From the NCBI RefSeq assembly GCF_041381155.1, contig NC_091134.1:41375338-41439337 (forward strand): 64,000 nucleotides of DNA, written 5' to 3'. Position 1 is the first letter of the stretch, and every line of letters begins with the position of its first letter. The notes under the pieces were generated by a model that saw only the letters and a list, made by a program, of their open reading frames with translations, searched no databases and was not told the origin of the DNA. Shown here piece by piece: positions 45,600 to 58,646 of this stretch. This DNA is from Argopecten irradians. Its lineage: Eukaryota; Mollusca; Bivalvia; Pectinida; Pectinidae. The translations under genes were made by a program, and so were the position numbers.

Positions 45600-46260
45600 C
45601 TCACCTGTGTTAAGGTAGTGAGCTAATTTCCATGTTTAAAAGTAATGAAGCTATGTCTAACTCTTCTGTCCAAAGTAAAGAAGTTTATGTTTTAACTCAC
45701 CTGTCCAAAGTAAAGAAGTTTATGTTTTTAATCACCTGTCCAAAGTAAAGATTTTTTTTGTTTAACTTATACCTGTCCAGGATAAAGAAGTTTATGTTTA
45801 ACCTACCTGTCCAAAGTGAAAAAAAGTTTATGTTAATGATGAACTCACCTATTCAGAGTAAAGAAAGTCATATCTATGTTTAACCCTCTTGTCTAACGTA
45901 AAGAAGTTTACCGGTATATCCATGACTAACTCACCGGTCCAAAGTCAAGACGTTTATGTCTATATTTAATTCACCTGTCCAAAGTAAAGCAGCTTTGTCT
46001 ATGTTTAATTTACCTGACCAACGTTAAGAAGCTATTTCTGTGTTTAATTCACCTTTCCAAAATAAGGGAGTTTTTGTCTCTGTTAAACTCACCTGTCATA
46101 AGTAAAGAAGTTTATGTCATTGTTTAATTCACTTGTCCAAAGTAAAGAAGTTTATGTCTTTGTTTAACTTTTTTGTCCAACGTAAAGAAATTTATGTTTT
46201 AATTCGCCTGTCCTGCGTAAATAAGTTTATGTCTTTGTTAAACTCTCTTGTCCAAAAGTG
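45600..46260 (+). repeat. Degenerate minisatellite, about 35-45 bp period
   Basis: Some sixteen imperfect units of CACCTGTCCAAAGTAAAGAA followed by GTTTATGTCTTTGTTTAA. Unit length varies mainly in the T-rich part. No coding potential. Confidence 0.8.
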
Positions 46261-47707
46261 AATAGTTGCTCTACATTAAAGTAAGCAATCTTCCCTTTGT
46301 AAGATTTGCTGTGTTATTACTAAAATGAAAGTAGTAAACTCGACATAATCTTAATGTTCTATCACTTACTTATCAACCTTAGTTTCCAACAATTCATTTA
46401 CCTTATCTGTAAAAACTAACGTCTTCTGAAGAACCAAGAGGCTCACCATTTTCATACCTGTAGATTGCTAGATTGAATTCTAACAATAGATATAATGTTT
46501 GGTTCAACTATATCACAACAAGGGTTAACTTCTCAACACTCCTCAACAAACAATACACCTAGATCTTTGGGATGAAGGTTATATGAATGGATGATTTTAC
46601 CTTCAACCAATGTCATAGTCATTTTACTTTACGATTCATACAATTTCTATATGCAAAGTAAATTAAATCCGGACGTCTCAAATGTGCCCAACTGCATGTA
46701 AGTTCCGCGTTAATGTATCACCACGAACGTTTTACGTAAGAATACATGTATTGGTCTCATTTACATAACAACGAAACTATTTTCGCTATAATTAATCCCG
46801 ATAAGAAATCTATTGCTTTAGAGAACTGCCATCAATAAACTCCAATCGCACTGCCTAACTCGGCGCTAAAAAAAAAAAAAAAAAAAAAAAAAAACACATT
46901 GATCGATTACAGATTTTATAACTCTCTGTTTTCTTCCTAAATCGATAACTCAAAGTTCATGAATTCTTAAAACGTTCGGCGCTCAATTTTATACCAATCA
47001 CGGCGACGAGACGCAATCCTTTGTGGCAAAAAAGATTCGTCCAAAAGACACCCCCCCCACACACACATCCACTACATAATTATCGATCCCGTTTTACATT
47101 TCCATTTTGAAAATTAAAAGCCGCAATTTACTGCAAATGAGATTGTTTTCGCGAGTGTTTATTTTGCAAATTTCAATGATAAATCATAAATGTAGAGGCC
47201 ATTGACATGATAAATCATAAATGTAGGGGCCATTGACCTATAAATACACAGTTTCCAGTTGTACAACAATGCTTTTATGAAATACTAGTACATAATTATG
47301 TAAAAGATTTATTATACGCGTGGGCAGATACATTTACTAGTATATGTTTCTAGCGTGGAAGACTAAAACCTTCGTTTGTAACGAACTTAAAAAATGCAAA
47401 TATACTTTACTTAGCGTAAATTTCCCAGTTAAAATAAGCATATATTACATTTCAAAAACAAATTTTCATTTCGTGAAAGAATGGGTATGATTTAACCATA
47501 CATTAAGTCACAACTATTATCCAATCTAAACGTCTTCGGTAAATATATTTTCTTATTTTGAATTACATGCAGTAACGAGCGGACTTTATCAAAACTCGCC
47601 TGTATCATTATAGGTATTCAGTTGATATCTCCGGTGCAGTAGAGAAACCACCCGTTGTGATATATAGATATAGGTAACACACGTAGATAGCGTGTTGTAT
47701 AGTAACA

Positions 47708-50700
47708 ATGGCTTGGTGCAAGGCTGCATTATTTATCCTGCTGTATTTCACGCTGGCCACATCCACAGGCAAGTAATCTTTAGTTTTGTTCTGTATTTAA
47801 TGATATCGTAGTTTTTTTGTTGATTTGATTTTTTTCACAATATGCATCGTGCACAACTTGACCAGATTAGTTCGCATGACAACCGACCAGTATCATTTCA
47901 AGATAGAATTGAAAGTACATTTTGTACGTGTATCATACATGATCACATTAATACCGCTGTGGAAAAACATTCATTTAAGCATTGGACGTCTTTCAGTTGG
48001 CATTCATAGCCAATATGAATGCCAACTGGACAGAGGCAAATTTCATGAAACAAAATAAGGTGTTTCAAATTTGAAATTGCTCTATAGACGAAAATGAATA
48101 TGTTGCCTTCCATGTGATAAATAAGATAAAATGAAAACAGATAACAATATACTGTTACTAGTTATGTTCCCGTTTTGCTATCGTTATTGATATTGACTTA
48201 GATGATTATCGACGTTAACGCTAACCAACTAAACTCCGAGTTCATAACGGACTTCAACCACAGGGATCCGAGAGTTAGTTACAGATTATATAATTATGGA
48301 CCCACCAGAGTGACCATAGACCATTTTAAACTAATTCTCAAATCCCTGTGATTCTAACGGACCTGGAGATTCATTTCGTTATACAAGTAATTCGCTGTAC
48401 AGATAGAAAGAATGGAAATAAACCGTTATCTTAGTTTTGTTATATGTGTGAATTGCTTAGAAATAAGAACACGCGGATTAAAAAAAGAGTCCGTTACGAA
48501 TAAAATTGTTTTACTTGGTATATTACCAATATTATATAGTGCTGCAGTCAGGAGTTTGCTATTAAGTAGATATACATGACAATTCGTCCAAAACCGAGTT
48601 CGTTATGTATATGGAGCGTTTTTTACAGCATTACAGCTTGATAAACACAGCTAAAGCAACATTTTAAAATCCCTTTTCATATAGTCTAAGGAAGCAAACA
48701 AATAACTAATAATATAAGCAGGTTTAGCGGATGATATATAACATTTTAAGTCAAAAAGATTACAAAAAGACACAGAATGGCTAAACCACAGCCTCCCAAA
48801 ACAATGCACTCAGAGGAAGGCGTCCTTATATGACCCCGATTGTTTAATAAGAATGTGAAACCTGATAAATCAAATGTTTACCAGGAATATGAATTAAAAT
48901 GGCGGTAGACAATAGAAACTTTTATTGGAAGATATATACAATATAGTTTCAACCTACACAACCAAACAAACGAAAAGTGACCGTTGAGAATTTTTGAATA
49001 TCTTAAAATTGATCTTAAATACTAATTTTGCCCAAACTAAAAAAAACACTAATTACTTAAGTTTGTTTCGTATGAATCTGGGCCTAGATTTAAAATAAGT
49101 AATCCACAATAGTTGAGATGACGTAGTTGTGAACGACGGGCGAAACATTTCTGATAGATGGATGGTGTTGGGCAGGGTATGACATTCTAGATCCCAAACA
49201 GTTGAGTCACATGAACTCTAGAGATAAATTACAATTGTTTTAAGTAAACTCAGCTCCTTTTTCCTCAGAATTTGAAAATTATATCCTTTTCACCAATTTT
49301 CTTCCTGAAAACAGCCCTTGTTTCTTAAAAATAATAGTGTTGCCGAGATACCTTAGCATGTATTTTCCGTCCTGGAGTAAAACATTTATATCGTTTTTTG
49401 GCTCCCTGACACCAGACAAACTTGTTACAACATGTTACCACAAGGATCTCGTAATCAATTACTCCTAGGCAATTGTTTTGGCTTCCCGGTGAGTAAGGAA
49501 AGGTAATCTATTACCTTACTTCACACCACCTTCTGATAATAAAATAGGTAGACTATTTCTTTGTCAACAGGTAACATCAACTATGTATATATTTATCTAT
49601 TATCATTGATATTATCACCTTGTACAGACATAATCGTTGCTCATAAGCATCTTATATTCTCTGACAAAAGTAATAAGCCACCGCTCTCAAGTAAGGAATA
49701 GACTATCAACTCTATAGATATGAATCAAGGCGCGATCTATTCAGGGCAGTTCTGGATGTATTCAATATGAACCATTATCACTCTTTTGTCTTTGATAATG
49801 AACGTCCTGGGTTTTTTTCCATCCGGATTTTAGCGTTGTCGCTTCGATTCGGTTTTCGGTGCGGAAGATAAGTTGAACGGCGGATGAAATTTCCAGTTTC
49901 AAAATAGTTAAGATAAACGTATTGTGAAAGATATCAGAAATAAAAAATAGTCTGTTTAATGATGATTTAACTGGAAATTTTGTCTTAAGTAGAATCAGGT
50001 CGAAACGAGTTATTTCCATATTGTCAAAAACGAACCATCACCATTAATATTTTATTAGGTCATCTGACCCGAAGGGTCAGGATGACCTATAGTCATCATG
50101 TTTCGTCCGTCGTCGTCCGCCGTCCGCCGTCCGCCGTCCGCCGTGCGCCGTCCGCCGTGCGTTAACTTTTCACATTTTCAACTTCTTCTCAAGTTCTACC
50201 AGTGCCATTTAGCTGAAACTTACATGAAATGATCCTGACATGGTCCCGACAAAGTGTTGTTATTTTTCGGTCGATCCGAAATCCAAGATGGCCGCCACAG
50301 CCGCCATCTTAAAACACATTTTGAACTTCTTCTTAAGTTCTACCGGTGCGATTTGGCTGAAACTTGCATGAAATGATCCTGACATGGTCCCGACAAAGTG
50401 TTGTTATTTTTTGGGTCGATCCGAAATCCAAGATGGCCGTCACAGCCGCCATCTTGAAAACACATTTTGAACTTCTTCTCAAGTTCTACCGGTGCGATTT
50501 GGCTGAAACTTGCATGAAATGATCCTACGATCCGAAATCCAAGATGGCCGTCACAGCCGCCATCTTGAAAACACATTTTGAACTTCTTCTCAAGTTCTAC
50601 CGGTGCGATTTGGCTGAAACTTGCATGAAATGATCCTGACATGGTCCCGACAAAGTGTTGTTATTTTTCGGGTCGATCCGAAATGCAAGATGGCCGCCAC

Positions 50701-53700
50701 AGCCGCTATCTTGAAAACACATTTTGAACTTCTTCTCAAGTTCTACCGGTGCGATTTGGCTGAAACTTGCATGAAATGATCCTGACATGGTCCCGACAAA
50801 GTGTTGCTATTTTTGGGTCGATCCGAAATCCAAGATGGCTGCCACAGCCGCCATCTTGAAAACACATTTTGAACTTCTTCTCAAGTTCTACCGGTGCGAT
50901 TTGGCTGAAACTTGCATGAAATGATCCTGACATGGTCCCGACAAAGTGTTGTTATTTTTCGGGTCGATCCGAAATCCAAGATGGCCGCCACGATCCGAAA
51001 TCCAAGATGGCCGCCACAGCCGCTATCTTGAAAACACATTTTGAACTTCTTCTCAAGTTCTACCGGTGCGATTTGGCTGAAACTTGCATGAAATAATCCT
51101 GACATGGTCCCGACAAAGTGTTATTTTTTAGGTCGATCCGAAATCCAAGATGGCCGCTGCAGCCGCCATCTTGAAAACACATTTTGAACTTCTCAAGTTC
51201 TACTGATGCGATTTGCTGAAACTTGCATGAAATGATCCCGACATGTTCGCGACAAAGTGTTGTTATTTTTGGGTCAATCCAAATCGAAGATGGCTACAAT
51301 GACACTATATCTAATTAATTTCCTATATGTTAAGGCCCTTGGGCCTCTTGTTAAAATCCATATTCAAAATCGTTCATTAACCGGTGATTATAAATTTGTA
51401 AAGCATAAATATGTAATGAAACACTTCCCACTATTTCAACATTAAATTGGCCTAGAGTATACGTTATGACCAGTGAACTATCATGAATGTTAATTTCATT
51501 GAAGTAAATACTGCTCAATACGTTATAATGAATTTTTAAATTGTAAAACTTGTTACTTATTTTTTTTTCAAAGTGTGTGATAAAGACAATTTCGATATCG
51601 CACCCTGAACCAGCCCTTGGCCCCTCGGGCTGATATTGCGGTCAAGATCTCTGGCTGATAAGTCATATAATAACCACTAAATCATCTACCTTTATTGGAA
51701 ATGAAGACATTTATTATCTACACGAACCTCTTTAGTTCTACATTAAAACTTTATTCAGACACCATTTAGCTCTTTTCACCCTAGCATAAAGACACTATTT
51801 ACACATCTGGTAATTAAGGATGGAAAAAGACAGCACCCCCCTCTTGTAGTTCAAATAAGATATTTCTAGTTCAGGAAAAAGACGCGTCTTCTTGTTAGGA
51901 TTAGGACATCCTCGATACTCCAGGGGTTCCGATCACTTACAATCTCTACAGATCGTGAGTGATCGGAACCTCTGGAGAATCGAGAAAGGGATTAGGACGA
52001 CGGCAACATCTATTATAGTTCAGAACTAAGATACATACCTCTTATACTTTAGGATTAAGATACCAGTTATATCTATAAGTTCAGGATTAAGACAGTTTTA
52101 TATATTAGTTCATGATTTAGACACCTCTTAGTTTAAGTTCCAAATAAAGACACTATATAAAGATATCTCTGCCTCTGATTTCTAGATTAAGACACAATCT
52201 AAGATTTACCTCTTATAGGTGTATAGCTCAGGATTATAGCGATGTTTACGTCAATTAAATCTGGATTAAGACAACATCTAAATCTTAAAGATTAAGATAC
52301 CATCTGAGATCTACCTCTTTTAGTTGTATTGATTAATAAAAATACCATCTTAGCCCAGGATTAAGGCATTGTATACATCTATTAAATCTGGAATAAGACA
52401 GCATGTAAATCTTAGTTTAGGATTAAGACACCATCTACATACATAAGTTCTGGATTAAGACACCATCTAATAAATTAGTTCGGGATTAAGAGACCATCTA
52501 CATATATTAGTTCGGTATTAAGACACCATCTACATATATATATATATATTCTGGATTAAGACACCGTCTACATAAAGTAGTTCTGGATTAAGACACCATC
52601 TACATATATATGAGTTCTGTATTAAGGCACCATCTACATATATTAGTTCTGGATAAAGACACTATCTACATAAATTAGTTCTGGATTAAGACACCATCTA
52701 CATAAAGTGGTTATGTATTAAGACACATCTATATACATTAGTTCTGAATTAAGACACCATCTACATAAAGTGGTTCTGTATTAAGACACCATCTACTTAA
52801 ATTATTTCTGTATTTAAAGACACCATCGACATATATTAGTTTTGTATAAAGACACCATCTACATAAAGTAGTTCTGTATTAAGACACGTCTACATAATTA
52901 GTTCTGCATTAAGACACCATCTACATAAAGTAGTTCTGTAATAAGACGGCATCTACATAAAGTAGTTCTATATTAAGACACCATCTACATACAGTAGTTT
53001 TGGATTAAGAGATCATCTACATAAATTATATTTGTATTTTTGTATTAAGACACCATCTACATAAAGTAGTTCTATATTAAGACACCATATGCATCTATTA
53101 GTTCAGGATTAAACATCATCTACCGGTATGTATCTTTCATTTGAGGATTAAGACAGTATCTACATTTTTTAGTTGAGTATAACGGCATCATGAATTTGTA
53201 TTAGTATTTAGATACCATCATCCTCGTAGTACATCTATATCAGGCCAAAAAAATATGCCTGTTTAAGGTAACCCAACCGACCCTAATTTTTTCCCTACTT
53301 TTCTACGATTTTGTTTTATTAAAGTCGGGATTTCGATCTCAGACTCCAGGTGTTTTTTTAGTGTCTTTCACTCTAAAATGATGGCTGGCATCATTTTAAA
53401 GTACAAGACACTAAAAAAAAATCCTCCCGACCGACCCACCCTATTTTTTTGCCAATGTAACCCTAAACAGACATATTATTTTTTTGGCCTCATTAAAATA
53501 TTATTAAGACAAAACTTTCCTCAATTAGTTGCAAATAAAGACACCAACAAATCAGAATCCGTTAGTTTCAGACACCATCTTGAACAATGTATCTGGATTG
53601 GTTCCGGATAAGGACATTAAGGCTCCGACTAAAAAGAATCAAGATAATCACATATCTTATACTTATCATTGCTAGATAATATTTGTATTTCCATTTCCAC

Positions 53701-56700
53701 TTTTCTATCAAGGTTTATTGTTTTTGTGTTATGTTTTCCTCACAGGCCAGAATGCTGACCACCATGAAATTCATGGCTGTTACTCGGAGAGAATCTTCCC
53801 TAAGTGTAGTGATGGTGAGAAGATGGCTATCCTTGACATGAATTACGGAGTGAAAACTCCATCATCATTTTGTTTGCCAGATAAAGTCGAAACAGCGACA
53901 CAGGATGAATCCTGTTGTTCCTTTAAAACAGGAGATTGTTTAATCAACATTACAGACTATGATACCATACATAAATACTATGCTTCGTTTTCTGGCTACA
54001 CGATTCCACTATACCAACCGACAGTGGACTGGAGGCGGATTGAGGTCAGCGACAATTGTACAGCTGGCAGAACATTCTCCAACTTCATATCCATAATCTA
54101 CCAATGTATTCCAGGTAAGCAATATTGTAGAGCTTTTATTCGCTAAGGATTTGTTTTCACTATATTTACAGTCAAATCAATTTTCACGAAAACCATTGAA
54201 CTTTTGCGCACTTCTTGTTAGCATCTCTAAGATATGTTTTTAAGATACCAAACAGTCTTTTGGCTTATCAAGCTTCTATTGGTCCAGTGGATCCAACAGT
54301 TGACTGTGGATGACTGCCATCTGCCAGAACAAGTAGAGCACAGTAATGCCAAAAGAATACCAAGCTATGTCTCTCACTCATTGTCACAAGCAAAATCTAT
54401 ACTGCTAAAAAAGGTTTTAGGCGACAAAATTACAAACTGGCCTTTTAAAGAGAGTTACATTTGCTATATGGTTTCAGATATCATCACTAGCCCATCATTT
54501 CTTTGTTCACTTAGTCATACAATGATACAATCCAGCAAGACCCTACTGGAGGATTATGGGTGGAAGTGTAACACAAACAAACCAAATTATTACACTTTAC
54601 CACAAACCAAAAGAACAGTTAGCATAGAGTATGTTTTGTTTTCAGTTGAGATTCGTTGTGGTGCTAGTTCAAAGATTAAAAGTAAGGAATAGGTACAATC
54701 AGCGTACAAAATTATCACCTGCTCGTCTGCCCTTTATAGTAGGACAGACAATTTTTAGTCCTTTGACCGACAACTTGTTGGTCCAGTTCTGACAGAGTAC
54801 TAAAGCTAAAAAAAAACCCAAAAAACAGTAGTATTGTAGAAAGGTTAAAGATCAAACTGTACCATTTTTTTGTAATATTCTGGTTTTTATTCAACTTTGC
54901 TGAGAGCGTGCGATACTATTAAACCAGATATGTGGATATTTTTGTTAGTAAAACTATTACTTTGCTAGTATATAAACTACAAGGATGAATTGTAACTTTC
55001 AGTCAGGACCAGCAACTTTTAGGGTCAGCCAGTTCTTAGGACCAGCTGGAAATATCCTAAAGGGAGAACACCGAGTACAATGATACATTTTATGTTTCCT
55101 TTTCTTTCTTTGAAAATAGACAAGAAGATTATTTCTATGGCGACGACTGATTCCCTAGTATCCAGTGGGTACGTGTCCACAATGTACCCCATTATAGGAG
55201 GTGACCATGCCCTCAAGAACTGCACATGTACGGTCACCAGTAGTCAGCCAGGACTGAACGTCTCTGCACTGGACATACGTCTGGAATGTTACACTGGATA
55301 TGAAAACACGACATGTACTGGGAATCACACGTTAACATTCACGGATGGCAAACAGACTAAGCAGTTGTTCAGTGAGATCGACACAGTGCTTGGAGAATAT
55401 CAACCAATCTTTATCACAAACGAGTCAAGTATGACGTTCACATTTCTACGTGACAATGGGACCCGTCCACAAATGGTTTGGTTTGGGGTTCAAAGTAAGT
55501 GAAGTGTTTAACATTTTAATGTCACACAAAATGACAGCTTAATCCTTTTGACGGCTTAATCCTGTGTCAAAAGTGTTTTTTCCAAGTCTTATATTTGGTA
55601 ATATTTTATGCCTGTTGATGCTCTAATTCAGGTAATACGGCTGCTGCAACCATCACGATTCTATGTAATGGAGCGGAGGCACCTGCTGCTGGAAAACCTG
55701 GAGGTGGGACAACAAACACATCAACAGGAAAGGATAAGGGTAACTAATAACTGATACTGTTTTTAAACCCTAAAATCTAAAGTATTGATTAAGTAATGTG
55801 ATGTGGGTGGTCAACTTCTTACCGTATTTTCTGGAGTATAAGTCGCGACTTTTTCCCTTGAAAATCGGGAGTGCGGCCTATATACCAGTGCGACTTATCC
55901 GTGGACGAAAACCAAAATCTGACGATGTTTTTGCATTATTACGTCGTGATTCGTATATGTAAAATTGAGTGTATCAAGAACTCTTTTTAGTTGAATGATC
56001 AGCATCAAATATTTTCAATAAAAGTTTCTTTTTTATTTTTCAGAATCCGATAGTCTCCCAATAATTATCGGTGTAACCTGTGGGGTTGCTGTGGTTGTCC
56101 TAGTTATTATCATCGTCGTCTGTAGGTGGTACAGAAACAGGTAACATCATCCTACACCTATATATATTAAACACATATTTAACACATAATTAAGTAAATA
56201 GTTCGGCAAAGTAAGGGTGAAGTCGGTAAAAATGGTGTGAATGTATCCAGTATAATTTTTTTTTAAATAGAAAAATAAAATCTTAATTAATTTATATTAG
56301 AGGAATCCTAACTTGTCCTCCCAGCTGGCTATGTCCATGTTGACATTGTTAGGCAAATTTATTTTTAGAACTTCTCCATTATTTCAATGGTCAGAACTGG
56401 GCAACGTAAGCAGAACTTGACCGTCGTTTTGATATGCGAGGACTTTTGGAAGACCAATGAACACATTTAGGCTAGTTTTCTTTGCCCGACTATTCACTTT
56501 AAACTTGTATATGGTATTAGTTTACGAATTGTTTATACTTCTAACAGAAAATTAAACAATATTGAAAACTTCATTCAGGGTATTCATGATAAAGCAGAAG
56601 GATTTGCACAATGTTATATAAATGTATATTATTTCAAATACCAGTACCTGGTTGACTTTTTATAGACTTCCAATTTGAATAGACAAATTACACAAACTTT

Positions 56701-57088
56701 GTACCTATGTTAAAATCAAAGTGGAAATCATACTTCAAACATACTACATGAAATGAGATTATATGTCTGTCTAAAAATTATCTTATTTAGATCTGCCGAG
56801 GCAGAGGAGAAGGCACTTGCTGCCTATCGGAGGAAAATCAGCCAACAAAATTCAGACGTGCAGACTCGACATGTACGACAAAATGATCAGTCTAAGCAAA
56901 AACATCAGCAACAAAACCTGAGGAAAGAACAAAGAGAAGAAAGCGTCGAAAGCAACATAGACCAGCCAAGGAGAAAAAAGTTGAACAAAAATCCTCTGAA
57001 GGGTTTGGAAATGAGTATGAATGATCCTGTATACCACGATGTCACTATTCCTAGCAAGGGACCCAAACAGGCGGAGGATAAACATTGA
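47708..57088 (+). CDS. Type I membrane protein with Cys-rich, CUB/lectin-like ectodomain (uncharacterised)
   Basis: Six exons: 47708-47768, 53746-54114, 55120-55494, 55632-55739, 56044-56140 and 56791-57088, joining in phase into 435 residues. A signal peptide (MAWCKAALFILLYFTLATS) is followed by a Cys-rich domain that ends like SUEL-type lectin domains (SNFISIIYQC). A second domain with weak CUB features follows (SSGYVSTMYPIIGGDHALKN), then a Gly/Thr linker, one transmembrane helix (about 311-331, GVAVVVLVIIIVVC) and a 100-residue basic, Gln-rich tail ending PKQAEDKH. At least eight N-glycosylation sequons lie in the ectodomain (such as NITD, NVSA, NTTC). I recognise no named family; a cell-surface recognition role is inference. 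Exon 1 uses a GC donor. Confidence 0.82.
50052..51352 (-). mobile_element. Helentron-like non-autonomous element, family 2
   Basis: In its own orientation it starts AACAAGAGGCCCAAGGGCC, has about eight tandem units of 145 bp, a (CGGACGG)-type microsatellite and ends with a hairpin (GGTCATCCTGACCC with GGGTCAGATGACC). One unit is about 35 bp short and another has a 27-bp internal duplication. Minus-strand frames repeating FHASFSQIAPVELEKKFKMC are by-products of the repeat. It lies in intron 1 of the membrane protein gene. Confidence 0.72.
51700..53200 (+). repeat. 32-bp minisatellite
   Basis: Units of GGATTAAGACACCATCTACA plus TAAAGTAGTTCT, spaced 32-34 bp. They are most regular at 52,430-53,130 and fade towards the left. 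Over 30 units are visible, all in intron 1 of the membrane protein gene. Confidence 0.85.
51911..51984. repeat. Strong hairpin at the minisatellite edge
   Basis: CTCGATACTCCAGGGGTTCC and GGAACCTCTGGAGAATCGAG are near-perfect inverted arms, extended inward by GATCACT/AGTGATC, with a loop under 20 nt. The outer words (CATCCTCGATACTCCAGG) resemble the ends of MITE family A, so it may be a collapsed relative. Confidence 0.55.
53242..53490. mobile_element. MITE with AGGCCAAAAAAAT ends
   Basis: AGGCCAAAAAAATATGCCTG at the left and CATATTATTTTTTTGGCCT at the right are inverted partners, as are GGTAACCCAACCGACCC and GACCGACCCACCC-type blocks. A palindrome around TTTAGTGTCTT/AAGACACTAAA lies in the middle. 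No clean target duplication. Confidence 0.55.
54256..54681 (+). other. Candidate cassette exon in intron 2 of the membrane protein gene
   Basis: The longest open frame in the window (152 codons from 54,234) lies between exons 2 and 3. Taking acceptor AACAG at 54,251-54,255 and donor A|GTAAGG at 54,682 gives 426 nt that start and end in phase 1, exactly as the flanking exons require, adding 142 residues. The end (SIEYVLFSVEIRCG) resembles the end of exon 2 (SNFISIIYQC). The acceptor has a poor pyrimidine tract and the residues match no family I know, so chance remains possible. Confidence 0.35.
55823..55930 (+). repeat. Dispersed repeat fragment (CCGTATTTTCTGGAGTATAA type)
   Basis: TACCGTATTTTCTGGAGTAT then AAGTCGCGACTTTTTCCC and GTGCGACTTATCC match a dispersed repeat I know from several animal genomes. 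It is a truncated copy in intron 4 of the membrane protein gene. Confidence 0.4.
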
Positions 57089-58646
57089 TCATGACACCCT
57101 GTCATCAATGGGGAAAGGATCTAAGTAATGTAATATTGATGCCAAGGTTTATACCAGTGTTGGAGAAATAATTTTGAAACCAGAGTGATACTGGTATAGA
57201 AATAATGACTGTCCAAATACATGGGAATTATGAATGCAAGTGTCCTTTATAATTATTCATCAAGCCATTGTCTGTTATATATTCATATTGCCTATCGTTC
57301 AATATTTTGTAATGTATGTGAGAGTACCCAATTGTTCATCACATGATGGTTCAAACAACTTACCGAGTAATATATCCAGTAGTGATCACACCGTGAACAA
57401 ATTCTTTCACAGTTAGACACGTTTACTGTTAAGTATTAATTATCACAATAACATGGTCTTTAGACAGCCACATTATTTTACAAGCTTTAAATGGCATGCC
57501 ATGGTAGGATAGACAGTAAAGTGCCGCCAATACATGGCCTATTTTGACAATGTTGTATGACTGGTAATATACCCAGTAAATTGTACATGTCATTGAGTTG
57601 TAAATATACTTTCAGTTAATAACGAGGAATGACTGTATATTTTTTTATAATTTATCAATTGTTTTGTACTGGTGTTACACTTTGTAGGTTACTCCACAGT
57701 ATTGTAACTAATGTAAACATCCAACACAGATCTTTAAAGAAGCAAAGGATAATAAGAAAATAATTTTTTTTTTCTTTTCATTTATTTACTTCATGTGACA
57801 ATAGAAAACATTTATATCAATGTAATATTGTGTTCACAATATAAAAAAAAATCAAGGATATTAAAATATTGTCATAAACGGTTATTCTCTCAATATCTGT
57901 CATAAAATAATCCAGAAATGGCAGTGATTTACTACATATAAGAATGGTTTTTTTTTGTTCAAGAATTTGACAATCATAATTTATTTGAGTACATACAGTT
58001 ATACACCTTAAGAAAGCTTAAATGATGTACTGTATAGAATATTGCTGAATCATTTTCGGGAATTATCTTCAGATACAGTACTTTTTTTTAAGGATTCATA
58101 TACCGTAATTCCTACGAAATATTACCCGAATTATTGTAACGATGCTAACGGAAATATAAACAAAACTGAATCACTGCTTAACATTTTTTCCATAATTTTT
58201 CAATATACATTAATCTAAGAAACACCTTCTATACAATGTTCTAAGATTCGTACATTTTATATAAACTGCTAACAAAGGCCAAACAAAACCAAATCACTGC
58301 TCAATACAGTACTACTAACAAGTCTGGTCCACCAGAGGAATACAACACGGTATCCAGAGAGTGATTTCAACACTTGTCACATGATTTCTCTGAGATAATA
58401 AAAATCATAAAATGAAGATGATGAAGATGAGAGTTGCTGCAGTGTGATGAGTCCAGACAATAATTGCTGTATCTACACACACATCACCAGGAATCTCCAG
58501 ACTTCACTGGAGGAAACATTCTCCCAGCATTATGAATATAAAACAATGTAGTATGCCTCTCAATGCTTCCATTCGTCGAATCACTCACCAGTCTTTCTCT
58601 CTTGTGTATTTCAATGTTAATGTGAGTCATTATAATGTATGCTGTA
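57089..58646. other. Convergent 3' region of the membrane protein gene and SNRPE
   Basis: Both genes end towards each other here. A minus-strand AATAAA near 57,780 could serve SNRPE; a plus-strand signal was not chosen with confidence. The sequence is AT-rich with no supported exon, RNA gene or mobile element. Confidence 0.45.

Larger units (their letters stand above)
43694..47707. other. Gene-free interval between ACAT2 and the membrane protein gene
   Basis: Contains the ACAT2 3' UTR (no clear poly(A) signal chosen), MITE family B copy 3, a SINE, a minisatellite, a poly(A) run near 46,867, a doubled 31-bp word near 47,180-47,236 and a worn MITE arm near 47,083. No supported exon was found. 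The promoter of the next gene should lie just before 47,708. Confidence 0.5.

Noticed and set aside
50340-51105. Minus-strand frames repeating FHASFSQIAPVELEKK
   Set aside because: They are translations of the 145-bp tandem core of a Helentron-like element; frames break between units and no start or family match exists.
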